A stretch of 64,000 bases of DNA from Leucobacter chromiisoli. GTDB lineage: Bacteria > Actinomycetota > Actinomycetes > Actinomycetales > Microbacteriaceae. The stretch is from contig NZ_JAEHOH010000001.1 in NCBI RefSeq assembly GCF_016522505.1, positions 124,001 through 188,000 of the forward strand, written 5' to 3'. The position numbers were made by a program, and so were the translations under genes. Shown piece after piece: positions 52,683 through 63,109 of this stretch; positions within the stretch are counted from its first letter, which is position 1, and every line of letters starts with the position of its first letter. The notes beneath the pieces are model-generated. The model searched no databases. It was not told where the DNA came from and saw only the letters and a list, made by a program, of their open reading frames with translations.

Positions 52683-53861
52683 ATGTCCCTCGGCCTGGTC
52701 CTCGACGTCACCGTCGTTCTCGTGGCGCTCGCCGCCGTGCTCGCCGGGCTCTCGAGAGGCTTCCTCCGCACGCTCGGCGCCGTCGCGGGGCTCATCGCGG
52801 GCGGCGCCGCGGCCCTGATCTGCATGCCCCTCGTCTCGGCGTGGGAGCCCGTTGCGAGCTGGAACGTGGCGGCCGCGCTGCTCGCCGGACTGCTCCTCGT
52901 CGCCGTCGGCGTCTCGATCGGGGAGAGCGTCGCCCGCGCGATCCGCAGGCCGGTGCACCGGCTCAAGCTCGGACCGCTGGACCGGCTGCTCGGCGGGGCT
53001 GCGAGCCTCACCGTCACCGTCGCCACCGTGCTGATCCTGGCGATGAGCGCGGGATCGCTCGGGATCCCTGGAGCGAGTCAGGCGGTCGCGTCGTCCTCGA
53101 TCCTGCGACTGCTGCAGACCCACACCCCCGAGCCGGTGCTGGGGGCGCTCTCGCGGATCCGCTCCATCGTGATCGAGGACGGGATCCCCACGGTGCTCGA
53201 GGCCGCCGGAGCGGGCGTCGAAGCCGAGATCCCGGACGCGGACGCGGAGACGGCGGCCCTGCGAGCCGCCTCCGCCTCGGTGCCGCGGATCACGGCGAAC
53301 TCGCCGGGGTGCAGCGCGCTCAGCTCGGGCAGCGGATTCGTGATCGGCGACGGCCTCGTCATGACCAACGCGCACGTCGTCGCGGGGGCCCGGGAGGTCG
53401 TCGTGGAGGCGCCCGGCGAGTTCCCGCTCTCCGCCGCCGTCGTCTACTTCGACCCGGACGACGACATCGCCGTCCTCTCCGCCGAGGGGCTGGGGGCGGC
53501 GGCCCTGCCGTTCAGCGCGAACCAGGCGGCGGGCACGACGGCCTTCTTCCAGGGCTACCCCTACGGCGGCCCCTTCGTGTCGCGCAGCGCCGCCGTGGTC
53601 TCCACGGGCAGCATGGCCGTCCCCGACATCTACGGCGGCTCCTCGGTGACCCGCTCCGTGACGACGATCGCGGGCCACGTCGAGCCCGGCAACTCGGGCG
53701 GCCCGCTGCTCACCGCCGACGGAGCGGTCGCCGGCATGATCTTCGCCCGGTCGGACACCCGCGCCGACGTCGGCTTCGCCCTGTCGATGGAGGAGCTCGC
53801 GCCCGTGCTCGCCGCGGCCCCCGAGATGCGCGCACCGGTCTCCACGGGCCCCTGCGCGTAG
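52683..53861 (+). CDS. MarP-like membrane serine protease (CvpA-trypsin)
   Basis: A 392-residue protease. Four N-terminal transmembrane helices in the CvpA arrangement precede an extracellular trypsin domain. Catalytic H231 (TNAHVV), D261 (DDIAVL) and S338 (GNSGGPL) and the Cys pair C210/C391 lie at almost the same positions as the triad and disulfide of mycobacterial MarP, which protects cells from acid and oxidative stress. ATG 52683 is 6 bases after TAGTGT, another leaderless start. Confidence 0.92.
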   Translation: MSLGLVLDVTVVLVALAAVLAGLSRGFLRTLGAVAGLIAGGAAALICMPLVSAWEPVASWNVAAALLAGLLLVAVGVSIGESVARAIRRPVHRLKLGPLDRLLGGAASLTVTVATVLILAMSAGSLGIPGASQAVASSSILRLLQTHTPEPVLGALSRIRSIVIEDGIPTVLEAAGAGVEAEIPDADAETAALRAASASVPRITANSPGCSALSSGSGFVIGDGLVMTNAHVVAGAREVVVEAPGEFPLSAAVVYFDPDDDIAVLSAEGLGAAALPFSANQAAGTTAFFQGYPYGGPFVSRSAAVVSTGSMAVPDIYGGSSVTRSVTTIAGHVEPGNSGGPLLTADGAVAGMIFARSDTRADVGFALSMEELAPVLAAAPEMRAPVSTGPCA

Positions 53862-53967
53862 CCGGAGGCCCGGCCCCGGGCTCTCCCGCAGTGCAGGCCT
53901 GGCCCCGCCCGCGGCGGCGGTCGGGGCTCGCCCGCGGCGCCGCCCGGCGATCCGGCAGAATGGGACG

Positions 53968-55722
53968 ATGAGCCACTCAGACGCAACGCAGGCGTTCCTC
54001 GCCGCACGTGATCAGCTGCTCGAGCTCGCGGGGGATCCCGCCCGCGCCCGGGCCGAGTTCCGCTGGCCCGACGTGGGGGCCGAGTTCAACTGGGCGCACG
54101 ACGTCTTCGACGCGCTCGCCGAGGGCAACGACACCACGGCGCTGCACATCGCCGAGGAGGACGGCCGGGAGCTCACGCGCAGCTTCGCCGAGCTGAAGCG
54201 CCGCTCCGACCAGGTCGCGAACTGGCTCCTCGCGAACGGCGCGAAGCGCGGCGACGTCGCGATGCTGATGCTCGGCAACCGGGTCGAGCTCTGGGAGATC
54301 ATGCTCGCCGCCATGAAGATCGGCGTCGTGATCCTGCCGACCTCGGTCGTGCTCGGGGCGCAGGAGCTCAGCGACCGGGTGGCGCGCGGCAGCGTCGACC
54401 TCGTCTTCGCCGCGCCCGAGGACGCGGCCAAGTTCGCCGAGGTGCCGGGCGACTACCGCGGCATCGGCGTCGGCCTCGACGCCGGGACCCGGGATCAGCG
54501 CGCGCTGCTCTACGACTGGCTGCGGTACGAGGAGTCGAGCGCGGCCTCCGTCGCGCCCGTGGCGAAGCGCACGTCGAGCGACGACCCGGCGCTGCTCTAC
54601 TTCACCTCTGGGACGACGAGCCTGCCGAAGATCGTCGTGCACTCGCACACCAGCTACCCGCTCGGCCACCTCACCACGATGTCGTGGATCGGCGTGCGCC
54701 CCGGCGACGTCCACTCGGTGATCAGCGCGCCCGGCTGGGCGAAGCACGCCTGGTCGAGCTTCTTCGGGCCGTGGCACGTCGGCGCGACCGTCTTCGTCGC
54801 CAACTCCGCCAGGTTCGACGCCGAGCGCCTCGTCTCCGAGCTCGACCGCGTCGGCGTCACGACCTTCTGCGCCCCGCCCACGGTGTGGCGCATGCTGATC
54901 CAGAGCCGGCTCGAGCGCAAGCCGCGGGCGCTGCGCGAGGTGATCTCGGCCGGGGAGCCGCTCAACCCCGAGGTCATCGCCCGCATCGAGGAGTGGTGGG
55001 GCCTGCAGATCCGCGACGGCTACGGCCAGACCGAGACCACGGCGCTCATCGCGACCATGCCCGGCGACCCCCTCGTCGCGGGCGCGATGGGCCGGCCGCT
55101 GCCCGGCGTGGACGCGGTGCTCGTCGACCCGATCACGGGGGAGGAGCGCGACGAGGGCGAGATCTGCCTGCGCCTCGGCGCCGCGGAGGGCGGCGCGGCA
55201 GCGGCGCGGCCCGTGAATCTCATGCCGGGCTACTTCGGCGACCCGGAGGCGACGGCGAAGGCCATGGCCGGCGGCCGCTTCCACACCGGGGACGTGGCGC
55301 AGCGCGGCGAGGACGGGGTGCTCGCCTTCATCGGCCGCACCGACGACATCTTCAAGTCGAGCGACTTCAAGGTCTCGCCGTTCGAGGTGGAGAGCGCCCT
55401 GATCGAGCACGCCTTCGTGGCCGAGGCCGCGGTCGTCGGCGCCCCGGACGAGACCAAGCTGAACATCACCAAGGCCTATGTCGCGCTCGCCGCCGGCGTC
55501 GCGCAGAACGCGGAGACCGCCCGGGAGATCCTCGCCCACGCCCGCGTCGCCCTGCCCCCGTACATGCGCGTGCGCCGCGTCGAGTTCTTCGAGCTGCCGA
55601 AGACGATCTCGGGCAAGATCCGCCGCGTCGAGCTGCGCCGCCGAGAGGAGGAGGCGCACGCCGCGGGCGAGCGGATCGCGAGCGAGTGGCGCGAGGAGGA
55701 CTTCCCCGGTCTGAAGGGCTGA
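53968..55722 (+). CDS. AMP-forming acyl-CoA ligase
   Basis: A 584-residue ANL-superfamily ligase. Core motif YFTSGTTSLPK, then ISAGEPLNPE, DGYGQTET, and C-terminal KTISGKIRR with the catalytic lysine. Activates a carboxylate to acyl-CoA via acyl-AMP; its closest motif style is medium-chain or acetyl/propionyl-CoA synthetase-like. ATG 53968 is 6 bases after CAGAAT. Convergent with a PucR regulator, 3 bases apart. Confidence 0.9.
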   Translation: MSHSDATQAFLAARDQLLELAGDPARARAEFRWPDVGAEFNWAHDVFDALAEGNDTTALHIAEEDGRELTRSFAELKRRSDQVANWLLANGAKRGDVAMLMLGNRVELWEIMLAAMKIGVVILPTSVVLGAQELSDRVARGSVDLVFAAPEDAAKFAEVPGDYRGIGVGLDAGTRDQRALLYDWLRYEESSAASVAPVAKRTSSDDPALLYFTSGTTSLPKIVVHSHTSYPLGHLTTMSWIGVRPGDVHSVISAPGWAKHAWSSFFGPWHVGATVFVANSARFDAERLVSELDRVGVTTFCAPPTVWRMLIQSRLERKPRALREVISAGEPLNPEVIARIEEWWGLQIRDGYGQTETTALIATMPGDPLVAGAMGRPLPGVDAVLVDPITGEERDEGEICLRLGAAEGGAAAARPVNLMPGYFGDPEATAKAMAGGRFHTGDVAQRGEDGVLAFIGRTDDIFKSSDFKVSPFEVESALIEHAFVAEAAVVGAPDETKLNITKAYVALAAGVAQNAETAREILAHARVALPPYMRVRRVEFFELPKTISGKIRRVELRRREEEAHAAGERIASEWREEDFPGLKG

Positions 55723-55725
55723 AGG

Positions 55726-57405
55726 CTAGGGCCCCGATCGGCGGGCGAGCAGCGCCACCGCGAGCGTGGCGATCGTGGCCCCGTCGGCGAGGTCGACGCC
55801 GAGCAGATCCTCGATGAGGGCGAGGCGCTGGTAGAACACCGAGCGCGAGAGCCGCGCGCGCTGCGCAGCCAGCGAGCGGTTCGTCGGGTGCGCGGTGTAC
55901 GCCTCCAGCACCCGCAGCAGGTCGCCCTGGTGCTCCCGGTCGTGGGCGATCAGCGGACCGAGGGCGTCGGAGGCGAACTCCTGCACTTCGGGGGACGAGG
56001 AGAGCCCCCGCACCAGATAGGCGAGCGGCTGGCGCGCCGCCTGCTGCACGGTGACCCGCCCGGTCTCGGCCGCGGCGGGGAGCCGGCCCGCGGAGCGCAC
56101 CAGCTCGAGCGACGTCACGAGCGCGCGCATGCGGCGGCCGGGAACGCCGAGGCTGAGATGCGCCCGCCAGGCGGCGGGTGTGGTCGAGGGCACCAGCATC
56201 TCCAGCTCCTTCGCGAGCCGGGTCGCCAGCGGCGGCGCCACCGCGTCGTCGGCGGCGGGATCGATGCGCGGGTCGCCCTCCGGGAACGACAGCAGGGCGA
56301 GCAGGATCGGCCGCCCCGGCTCGGCGCGCTCCGGATCTCCCCCGGCCTCGTCGACCGCGAGGAGCACGCGGCCCTCGGGCGCCACCGCACGGCGGAGCGC
56401 GGTCTCCAGGATCGCCCGCTCGAGCGTGCCGTGAGCGCCGAAGTCACCGGTGCCGCGCAGCGTCGCCCCCACCAGGATCCGGTCCTCGACCGGCAGGCCG
56501 CTCGCGGCGAGCTGCGTGGCGAGCTCGGTGTCGCCGCGGTAGCGGCCGCTGAGCAGCACGTCGAACAGCCGCTTCGAGGTGAGGCGCAGCCACTGCTCGC
56601 CGCCCGCGTCGGCGAGCCGGCCGAGCGCCAGGGCGAACGCCCCCAGCTCGAGCACGGTGCGGCGGCCCGCGGCGTGGGGGGCGCCGGGCAGGGCGGTCAG
56701 CTGGCCCCAGCGGCTGCCCTGCGCCTCGACGGGCACGCGCACCCACCCCTCGGGCAGGGTGAGCTCGCGCCCGTCGGCGCGCGCCCACGGCGCGAGCACC
56801 TCGGCGGGATCGGCTCCGGATCCCGCCCCCGACCATGCGACGACCTGGTGCGCCGGATCCTCGAGCACGACGGGGGCGCCGAGGGTCTGGGCGAGGCGCT
56901 CGACGACGTAGTCGACGGGGCTGCGGTTGAGGCCGAGCTCGGTGAGCATCGCGTGGACCTCGGCTCGCGCCGCGAGGGTCTCGTTCTGGGCCGCGAGGAT
57001 GCGCTGGTGCACCCGCTGCGTGATCTGCACGAAGCGCACCGCGCGGTGCAGCACGACGAGCGGCACCCCGGCGCGCTCGCAGCTGCGCAGGAGCGCCTCC
57101 GGCGCACGGGTGAAGCCGGCGCCGAGCTCGAGCACCACCGCGGCGATGCCCGCTGCGACGAGGGCCTCCGAGACGGCCTCCACCTCCTCGGGATCGCGTC
57201 GCCAGCCGGTGCCCGTCATGAGGATGAGCTCGCCCCCGTCGAGCAGGGCGGCCGCCGCGCTGTCGGCGAGCACGTGGGCCCAGCGCACCGACCGGTCGAG
57301 CCCCCGCTCCCCGGCCACGAGCTCGGGTCGGCCGGCGGCGAGCTCGGGGAGCTCGAGCACCTCGCCCACCGACGGCAGCGGGTCGTGCTCCTCCTGCTCG
57401 GTCAC
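55726..57405 (-). CDS. PucR-family transcriptional regulator (third)
   Basis: A 559-residue PucR regulator: N-terminal SVRWAHVLADS domain, a long GGDEF-like middle and a C-terminal helix-turn-helix (RARLSRSVFYQRLALI). It differs from the two regulators of the amine block. GTG 57405 follows GGAGGACACC. Divergent from the semialdehyde dehydrogenase/aminotransferase pair, which it likely controls. Confidence 0.88.
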   Translation of the reverse strand: MTEQEEHDPLPSVGEVLELPELAAGRPELVAGERGLDRSVRWAHVLADSAAAALLDGGELILMTGTGWRRDPEEVEAVSEALVAAGIAAVVLELGAGFTRAPEALLRSCERAGVPLVVLHRAVRFVQITQRVHQRILAAQNETLAARAEVHAMLTELGLNRSPVDYVVERLAQTLGAPVVLEDPAHQVVAWSGAGSGADPAEVLAPWARADGRELTLPEGWVRVPVEAQGSRWGQLTALPGAPHAAGRRTVLELGAFALALGRLADAGGEQWLRLTSKRLFDVLLSGRYRGDTELATQLAASGLPVEDRILVGATLRGTGDFGAHGTLERAILETALRRAVAPEGRVLLAVDEAGGDPERAEPGRPILLALLSFPEGDPRIDPAADDAVAPPLATRLAKELEMLVPSTTPAAWRAHLSLGVPGRRMRALVTSLELVRSAGRLPAAAETGRVTVQQAARQPLAYLVRGLSSSPEVQEFASDALGPLIAHDREHQGDLLRVLEAYTAHPTNRSLAAQRARLSRSVFYQRLALIEDLLGVDLADGATIATLAVALLARRSGP

Positions 57406-57487
57406 GGTGTCCTCCGATCCTCTCGAGCGCCGTCGGCCGATGCTGCCGCGGACATCCTCAGCAAGGCGCCGCGGGCGTTTCCCCTCG

Positions 57488-57594
57488 ATCATACAGTCTG
57501 TCCGGCGACACGCGGAAGTAGGGATGCATTGACTGGTGCGAGGCGCCTGCTTCCCTGAAATACTTGCTGCGGAACGGGATCTTTCGGTCCCGAA
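57488..57594. promoter_or_regulatory. Divergent control region of the beta-alanine module
   Basis: A minus-strand -10-like TATGAT overlaps a plus-strand TACAGT near 57490-57498. Downstream on the plus side is a 12-base palindrome TTCGGTCCCGAA (57583-57594), placed in the dehydrogenase leader. These are candidate PucR sites; no strong -35 was found. Confidence 0.45.
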
Positions 57595-57679
57595 CACTTT
57601 GCCCGATGGCTCGCTCCTCGCTCGAGGGGCAGTCCGAGGGCGACGAGAACCGACACCCAGTGGGAGAGGACTGATACGG

Positions 57680-59164
<1,485 letters not shown>

Positions 59165-59281
59165 GACCCCGGTCCGACCTGCGCGGCCTCCGCTCCCCGA
59201 GATGCATCGACGGGGGCGGGGGTCGCGCCCTTGGATACAGCTCAGGGAGCCCCGCCTCCCGTGTACAGAAAGAAACGAACG

Positions 59282-60673
59282 ATGGCTGACTACATCGATC
59301 TCAACGGCGAGGGCCGCAGCTTCGGCGACGCCGAGGCGCAGGCCGAGGTCCGCGACAACGACCGCCAGTACGTCTTCCACTCCTGGTCGGCGCAGGGCAA
59401 GATCAACCCGCTCCCCGTCGCCAAGGGAGAGGGCGTGCGCTTCTGGGATTACGACGGCAACGAGTACCTCGACTTCTCCTCGCAGCTCGTCAACCTCAAC
59501 CTCGGTCACCAGCACCCCGGTCTCGTGAAGGCGATCCAGGATCAGGCGGGGCGTCTCGCCACGATCCAACCCTCCATGGCGAACGACGCGCGCGGCGAGC
59601 TCGCCAAGCGCATCGTCGAGCACTCCTTCGAGGGTGCCCGCTCGGTGTTCTTCACCAACGGCGGCGCCGACGCGAACGAGTACGCGATCCGCATGGCGCG
59701 TCACCACACCGGACGTCAGAAGGTGCTCGCGCGCTACCGCTCGTACCACGGCTCGACCGCGACCGCGATCACCATGACCGGTGACCCCCGCCGCTGGACG
59801 AACGGCGTGATCGACGCGAACATCGTGCACTTCTTCGGCCCCTACCAGTACCGCTCCGAGTTCTACTCGGAGACGCCGGAGCAGGAGACCGAGCGCGCGC
59901 TCGAGCACCTGGAGCACACGATCCAGCTCGAGGGCCCGAACACGATCGCGGCGATCATCCTCGAGACGATCACCGGCACGAACGGCGTGCTCGTCCCGAC
60001 CCCGGGCTACCTGGCCGGTGTCCGCGAGCTGTGCGACAAGTACGGCATCATGATGATCTGCGACGAGGTCATGGTCGGCTTCGGCCGCGTCGGCGAGTGG
60101 TTCGCCTACCAGGCGTTCGACATCACCCCCGACCTCGTCACCTTCGCGAAGGGTGTCAACTCGGGCTACGTGCCGCTGGGCGGCGTCGTGATCTCGGAGG
60201 CGATCCACGACACCTTCGTCGAGCGCCCCTTCCCCGGCGGCCTCACCTACTCGGGTCACCCCCTCGCCTGCGCCGCGGGCATCGCGACCTTCGACATCTT
60301 CGAGGAGGAGGGCATCCTCGAGCGCGTGCGCGACCTGGGCGAGCGCGTCATCGCCCCCCGCCTCGCGGAGTTCGCCGAGAAGCACCCGTCGGTCGGCGAG
60401 TTCCGCGGCAGGGGCCTCTTCTGGGCGCTCGAGCTCGTGCTCGACCGCGAGACTCGCGAGCCGCTGGTGCCGTTCAACGCCGCGGGCGACGCCGCCGCCC
60501 CGATGAACGCCGTGGTCGCGGCGTGCAAGGACGCCGGCCTGTCGCCGTTCGTGCACTTCAACCGCCTGCAGATCGCGCCGCCGCTCATCGTGTCCGAGGA
60601 GGATCTGGTGAAGGCCCTCGACATCATGGACGAGGCGCTCACCGTCGCCGACGGCTACTACACCGGCGAGTAG
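59282..60673 (+). CDS. Class III aminotransferase (beta-alanine/omega-amino acid type)
   Basis: A 463-residue PLP enzyme. PLP lysine K290 (TFAKGVNSGY) and the D261 site (ICDEVMVGFGRVGEWF) are clear. The family includes beta-alanine:pyruvate and taurine:pyruvate aminotransferases. Product of beta-alanine would be malonate semialdehyde, the substrate of the upstream dehydrogenase, so the pair forms a two-step route to acetyl-CoA. ATG 59282 has only GAAAG nearby; TTG 59231 is an alternative. Confidence 0.92.
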   Translation: MADYIDLNGEGRSFGDAEAQAEVRDNDRQYVFHSWSAQGKINPLPVAKGEGVRFWDYDGNEYLDFSSQLVNLNLGHQHPGLVKAIQDQAGRLATIQPSMANDARGELAKRIVEHSFEGARSVFFTNGGADANEYAIRMARHHTGRQKVLARYRSYHGSTATAITMTGDPRRWTNGVIDANIVHFFGPYQYRSEFYSETPEQETERALEHLEHTIQLEGPNTIAAIILETITGTNGVLVPTPGYLAGVRELCDKYGIMMICDEVMVGFGRVGEWFAYQAFDITPDLVTFAKGVNSGYVPLGGVVISEAIHDTFVERPFPGGLTYSGHPLACAAGIATFDIFEEEGILERVRDLGERVIAPRLAEFAEKHPSVGEFRGRGLFWALELVLDRETREPLVPFNAAGDAAAPMNAVVAACKDAGLSPFVHFNRLQIAPPLIVSEEDLVKALDIMDEALTVADGYYTGE

Positions 60674-60701
60674 CTCCGGCGCCGCCTCGGCGCGGCCGCA
60701 T

Positions 60702-60743
60702 ACGGCCCCGTCCCGCTCGACCTCTCGAGCGGGGCGGGGCCGT
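60702..60743 (+). terminator. Terminator after the aminotransferase gene
   Basis: Nineteen-base arms (60702-60720 and 60725-60743, one U-G pair) and a CCTC loop. Strong factor-independent-type structure without a long T run. Confidence 0.82.
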
Positions 60744-60762
60744 TCGCATGCCCGGGGGATGC

Positions 60763-60825
60763 GAGCGCGACGAGAGCGGCGAGCGCGACGAGAGCGACGA
60801 GCGCGACGAGAGCGGCGAGCGCGGG
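60763..60825. repeat. 18-bp tandem repeat, about 3.5 copies
   Basis: Units at 60763-60780, 60781-60798 and 60799-60816 begin GAGCGCGACGAGAG; a partial copy follows. It lies between the aminotransferase terminator and the MarR promoter and encodes no protein. Confidence 0.88.
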
Positions 60826-60850
60826 AGGCGCCCGCACCGGGAGCGCGAGG

Positions 60851-60888
60851 CGATGTACATAGCATAACGATGTAAATTGTGATAGGAT
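60851..60888 (+). promoter_or_regulatory. MarR operon promoter and operator
   Basis: Direct copies CGATGTACAT (60851-60860) and CGATGTAAAT (60868-60877), with TACAT/ATGTA arms (60856-60874), precede -10 TAGGAT (60883-60888). The -10 lies 8 bases before the ATG, so the leader is at most a couple of bases. The repeats suit autoregulation by MarR. Confidence 0.6.
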
Positions 60889-60896
60889 CGACCATT

Positions 60897-61352
60897 ATGG
60901 AAGAGCAGAAGCCGGAGCGCGCGCGCGAGGTGGATCGCCTCGCTCTGGATCTCACCCGCACCGCCGGGAGGTTCGCGCAGGTCTTCGGGCGGGTGCCCGG
61001 CATCGCCTACTCGGCCATCGCCTGGCGAGTGCTCTCCGAACTCGAGCAGGGCGGCTCCGCGCGCGTGAGCGAGCTCGCCCAGCAGCAGCGCGTCGCCCAG
61101 CCCTCGATGACGGGGCTCGTGCAGCGACTCGAGGGCGAGGGCTGGGTGCGGCGGCGCCCCGATCCGGAGGACGGCCGCGCATCGCTGGTCGGCATCACCG
61201 AGGAGGGGCGCTCGGCGCTCGACGAGTACCGCCGCGCGGCGGCGGGGCTCGTGAGCCCGCTGCTCGCGGAGCTCACCGAGTTCGACCGTGCGACGCTGGC
61301 GCGCGCGGCCGAGCTGATGGGCCGGCTCGTCGGCGACGCCGTCGAGCGATGA
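60897..61352 (+). CDS. MarR-family transcriptional regulator
   Basis: A 151-residue winged-helix regulator with LAQQQRVAQPSMTGLVQRLE recognition region and the DxRA-like wing EDGRASLVGITEEG. ATG 60897 is preferred over the upstream in-frame start. It overlaps the MFS gene by 4 bases, the standard layout of a ligand-responsive efflux pair. Confidence 0.9.
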   Translation: MEEQKPERAREVDRLALDLTRTAGRFAQVFGRVPGIAYSAIAWRVLSELEQGGSARVSELAQQQRVAQPSMTGLVQRLEGEGWVRRRPDPEDGRASLVGITEEGRSALDEYRRAAAGLVSPLLAELTEFDRATLARAAELMGRLVGDAVER

Positions 61353-62737
61353 ACCACGACCAGAAGGAGCAGACGACGTCTACGACAGCCGAACCCCAGC
61401 CCGACACCGCATCGAGCCCCGCGATCCCCGCGGCCGACGCAGCGCGCGCCGCTGAGCGCGCCGCCGAGCGCGCCGCCGATCGGCCACCCTCGATCCTGCG
61501 CCAGCCCACGTCGGTGTGGGCCATCGCCTTCGCCTGCGCCGTCTCGTTCATGGGCATCGGTCTCGTCGATCCGATCCTGCCGGCGATCAGCCACGAGCTG
61601 GGGGCGAGCGCGAGCCAGACGATGCTGCTCTTCACCAGCTACCTCTTCATCACGGGCATCGCCATGTTCTTCACGAGCTGGGTGTCGAGCATGATCGGGG
61701 TGCGCTGGACGCTGGTGGCGGGCCTCGTGCTCGTCGTGGTCTTCGCGGCGCTCGCGGGCGCCTCGGGAACGGTGGGCGAGATCATCGGATTCCGCGCGGG
61801 ATGGGGCCTCGGCAACGCACTGTTCATCTCGACGGCCCTCGCGGCGATCGTGGGGGCGGCCTCCGGCGGTTCCCGGCAGGCGATCGTCCTCTACGAGGCG
61901 GCGCTGGGGGCGGGCATGGCCGTCGGGCCGCTCGTGGGCGGCGCCCTCGGCTCGATCTCGTGGCGCGGTCCGTTCTTCGGCACCGCGGCGTTGATGGCCG
62001 TCGCGCTCATCGCGATCCTGGTGATGCTCCGCGCGCCGAAGGGCGAGCCCCGGGCGCCCCGCGAGCGCATGCCCCTCTTCGCCGCCTTCCGGGCGCTGCG
62101 CCACCCGGCGCTGCTCGCCCTCGGCGCCGTCGCCTTCTTCTACAACTTCGGGTTCTTCGTGCTGCTCGCCTACAGCCCGTACCCCATGGAGGCGGCGGCG
62201 AAGGCGGCGGGCGCCGAGTCGTTCGGCGCCCATGAGCTCGGCCTGGTGTTCTTCGGATGGGGCGTCGCGCTCGCCATCACCTCCGTGCTCGTCGCGCCCG
62301 TGCTCACGCGGCGCTTCGGGCTGCGGCCCGTGCTCTTCACGATGCTCACGGGGCTCGGGATCTGCCTGGTGCTGCTCGGTGCGTTCGTGCACTCGCTTCC
62401 CGGTCTGATCGTCGTGGTGGTGGTGAGCGGCCTGCTGCTCGGCGTGATGAACACGGCGCTCACGGAGGCGGTCATGGAGGCCACCGATCTGCCGCGCAAC
62501 GTCGCATCCTCGGCGTACTCGGGCCTGCGCTTCATCGGGGGCGCCATCGCCCCGGCTGTCGCCGGCCCCATCGCCGGGGCGTTCGGCGTCGCCATGCCCT
62601 ACTGGGCGGGCGCCGGGGCGCTGGTCGTCTCGATCGTGCTGCTCGCGCTCGCGGGCGGCGCCCTCCGCCGGATCGGCACCCCGCACGAGACCGCGGTGGA
62701 AGAGGCGGAGGCGATCGGCCGCGGCGACGCCGCGTAG
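61349..62737 (+). CDS. MFS efflux transporter (ACDE-like multidrug type)
   Basis: A 462-residue membrane protein with 12 predicted helices after an Ala/Glu-rich N-terminus. VDPILPAI, a SPYPMEAAAKAAG helix end and RRFGLRPV loop are typical of ACDE-family drug transporters. Coupled to marR by ATGA overlap. Substrate unknown. Confidence 0.87.
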   Translation: MNHDQKEQTTSTTAEPQPDTASSPAIPAADAARAAERAAERAADRPPSILRQPTSVWAIAFACAVSFMGIGLVDPILPAISHELGASASQTMLLFTSYLFITGIAMFFTSWVSSMIGVRWTLVAGLVLVVVFAALAGASGTVGEIIGFRAGWGLGNALFISTALAAIVGAASGGSRQAIVLYEAALGAGMAVGPLVGGALGSISWRGPFFGTAALMAVALIAILVMLRAPKGEPRAPRERMPLFAAFRALRHPALLALGAVAFFYNFGFFVLLAYSPYPMEAAAKAAGAESFGAHELGLVFFGWGVALAITSVLVAPVLTRRFGLRPVLFTMLTGLGICLVLLGAFVHSLPGLIVVVVVSGLLLGVMNTALTEAVMEATDLPRNVASSAYSGLRFIGGAIAPAVAGPIAGAFGVAMPYWAGAGALVVSIVLLALAGGALRRIGTPHETAVEEAEAIGRGDAA

Positions 62738-62769
62738 AGGGGGCTCCGGCGCAGCGGTGCCGGAATGCG

Positions 62770-62803
62770 GCGGGGGTTCGTGCGGAGACGCGCGGGCCCC
62801 CGC
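62770..62803 (+). terminator. Weak hairpin after the efflux gene
   Basis: Seven-base arms (62770-62776 and 62797-62803) with a 20-base loop, followed by TTTCCGTTTC. Modest evidence. Confidence 0.4.
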
Positions 62804-62918
62804 TTTCCGTTTCTCCGAGGCCGCTTCTGTCGGGCCGCCGCGGCCCCGGTCCCCCGCCGGCCCCTCGCCCACCCGCTCGTCCTCGCCCGCCCACCCGCCC
62901 GGGGGACCGAAGCCGGGT

Positions 62919-63030
62919 GAACCGCGCGACCCGACCGCGCTGACCGCGACTGCGTGACCTCAGCCGCGCGAGGCGAACCATGCGACCCGAACCTCCCGCC
63001 CCGAACCGTGCGACCCGACCGCGCCACCCG
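62919..63030. repeat. 28-bp periodic degenerate array
   Basis: Four consecutive 28-base units start at 62919, 62947, 62975 and 63003; units 1, 3 and 4 share GAACC-x-GCGACCCGA, unit 2 is degenerate. It lies directly upstream of the next promoter. The rest of 62738-63036 shows no gene. Confidence 0.6.
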
Positions 63031-63036
63031 ACTGTG

Positions 63037-63076
63037 TTGACAATGACTGCTCCTCAATTTAGACTGACTAGTCAGT
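63037..63076 (+). promoter_or_regulatory. Strong promoter with TetR-type palindrome
   Basis: -35 TTGACA (63037-63042) and -10 TAGACT (63060-63065), exactly 17 bases apart. A 14-base perfect palindrome ACTGACTAGTCAGT (63063-63076) overlaps the -10 and the start point, the typical position and style of a TetR operator. Confidence 0.8.
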
Positions 63077-63109
63077 ACAGCAGTTCGGGCGAAAGAATCG
63101 AGGAGCACC

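Noticed and set aside
60763-60825. 18-bp tandem repeat as a possible CRISPR array
   Set aside because: Units are contiguous with no spacers, and no cas gene is near.
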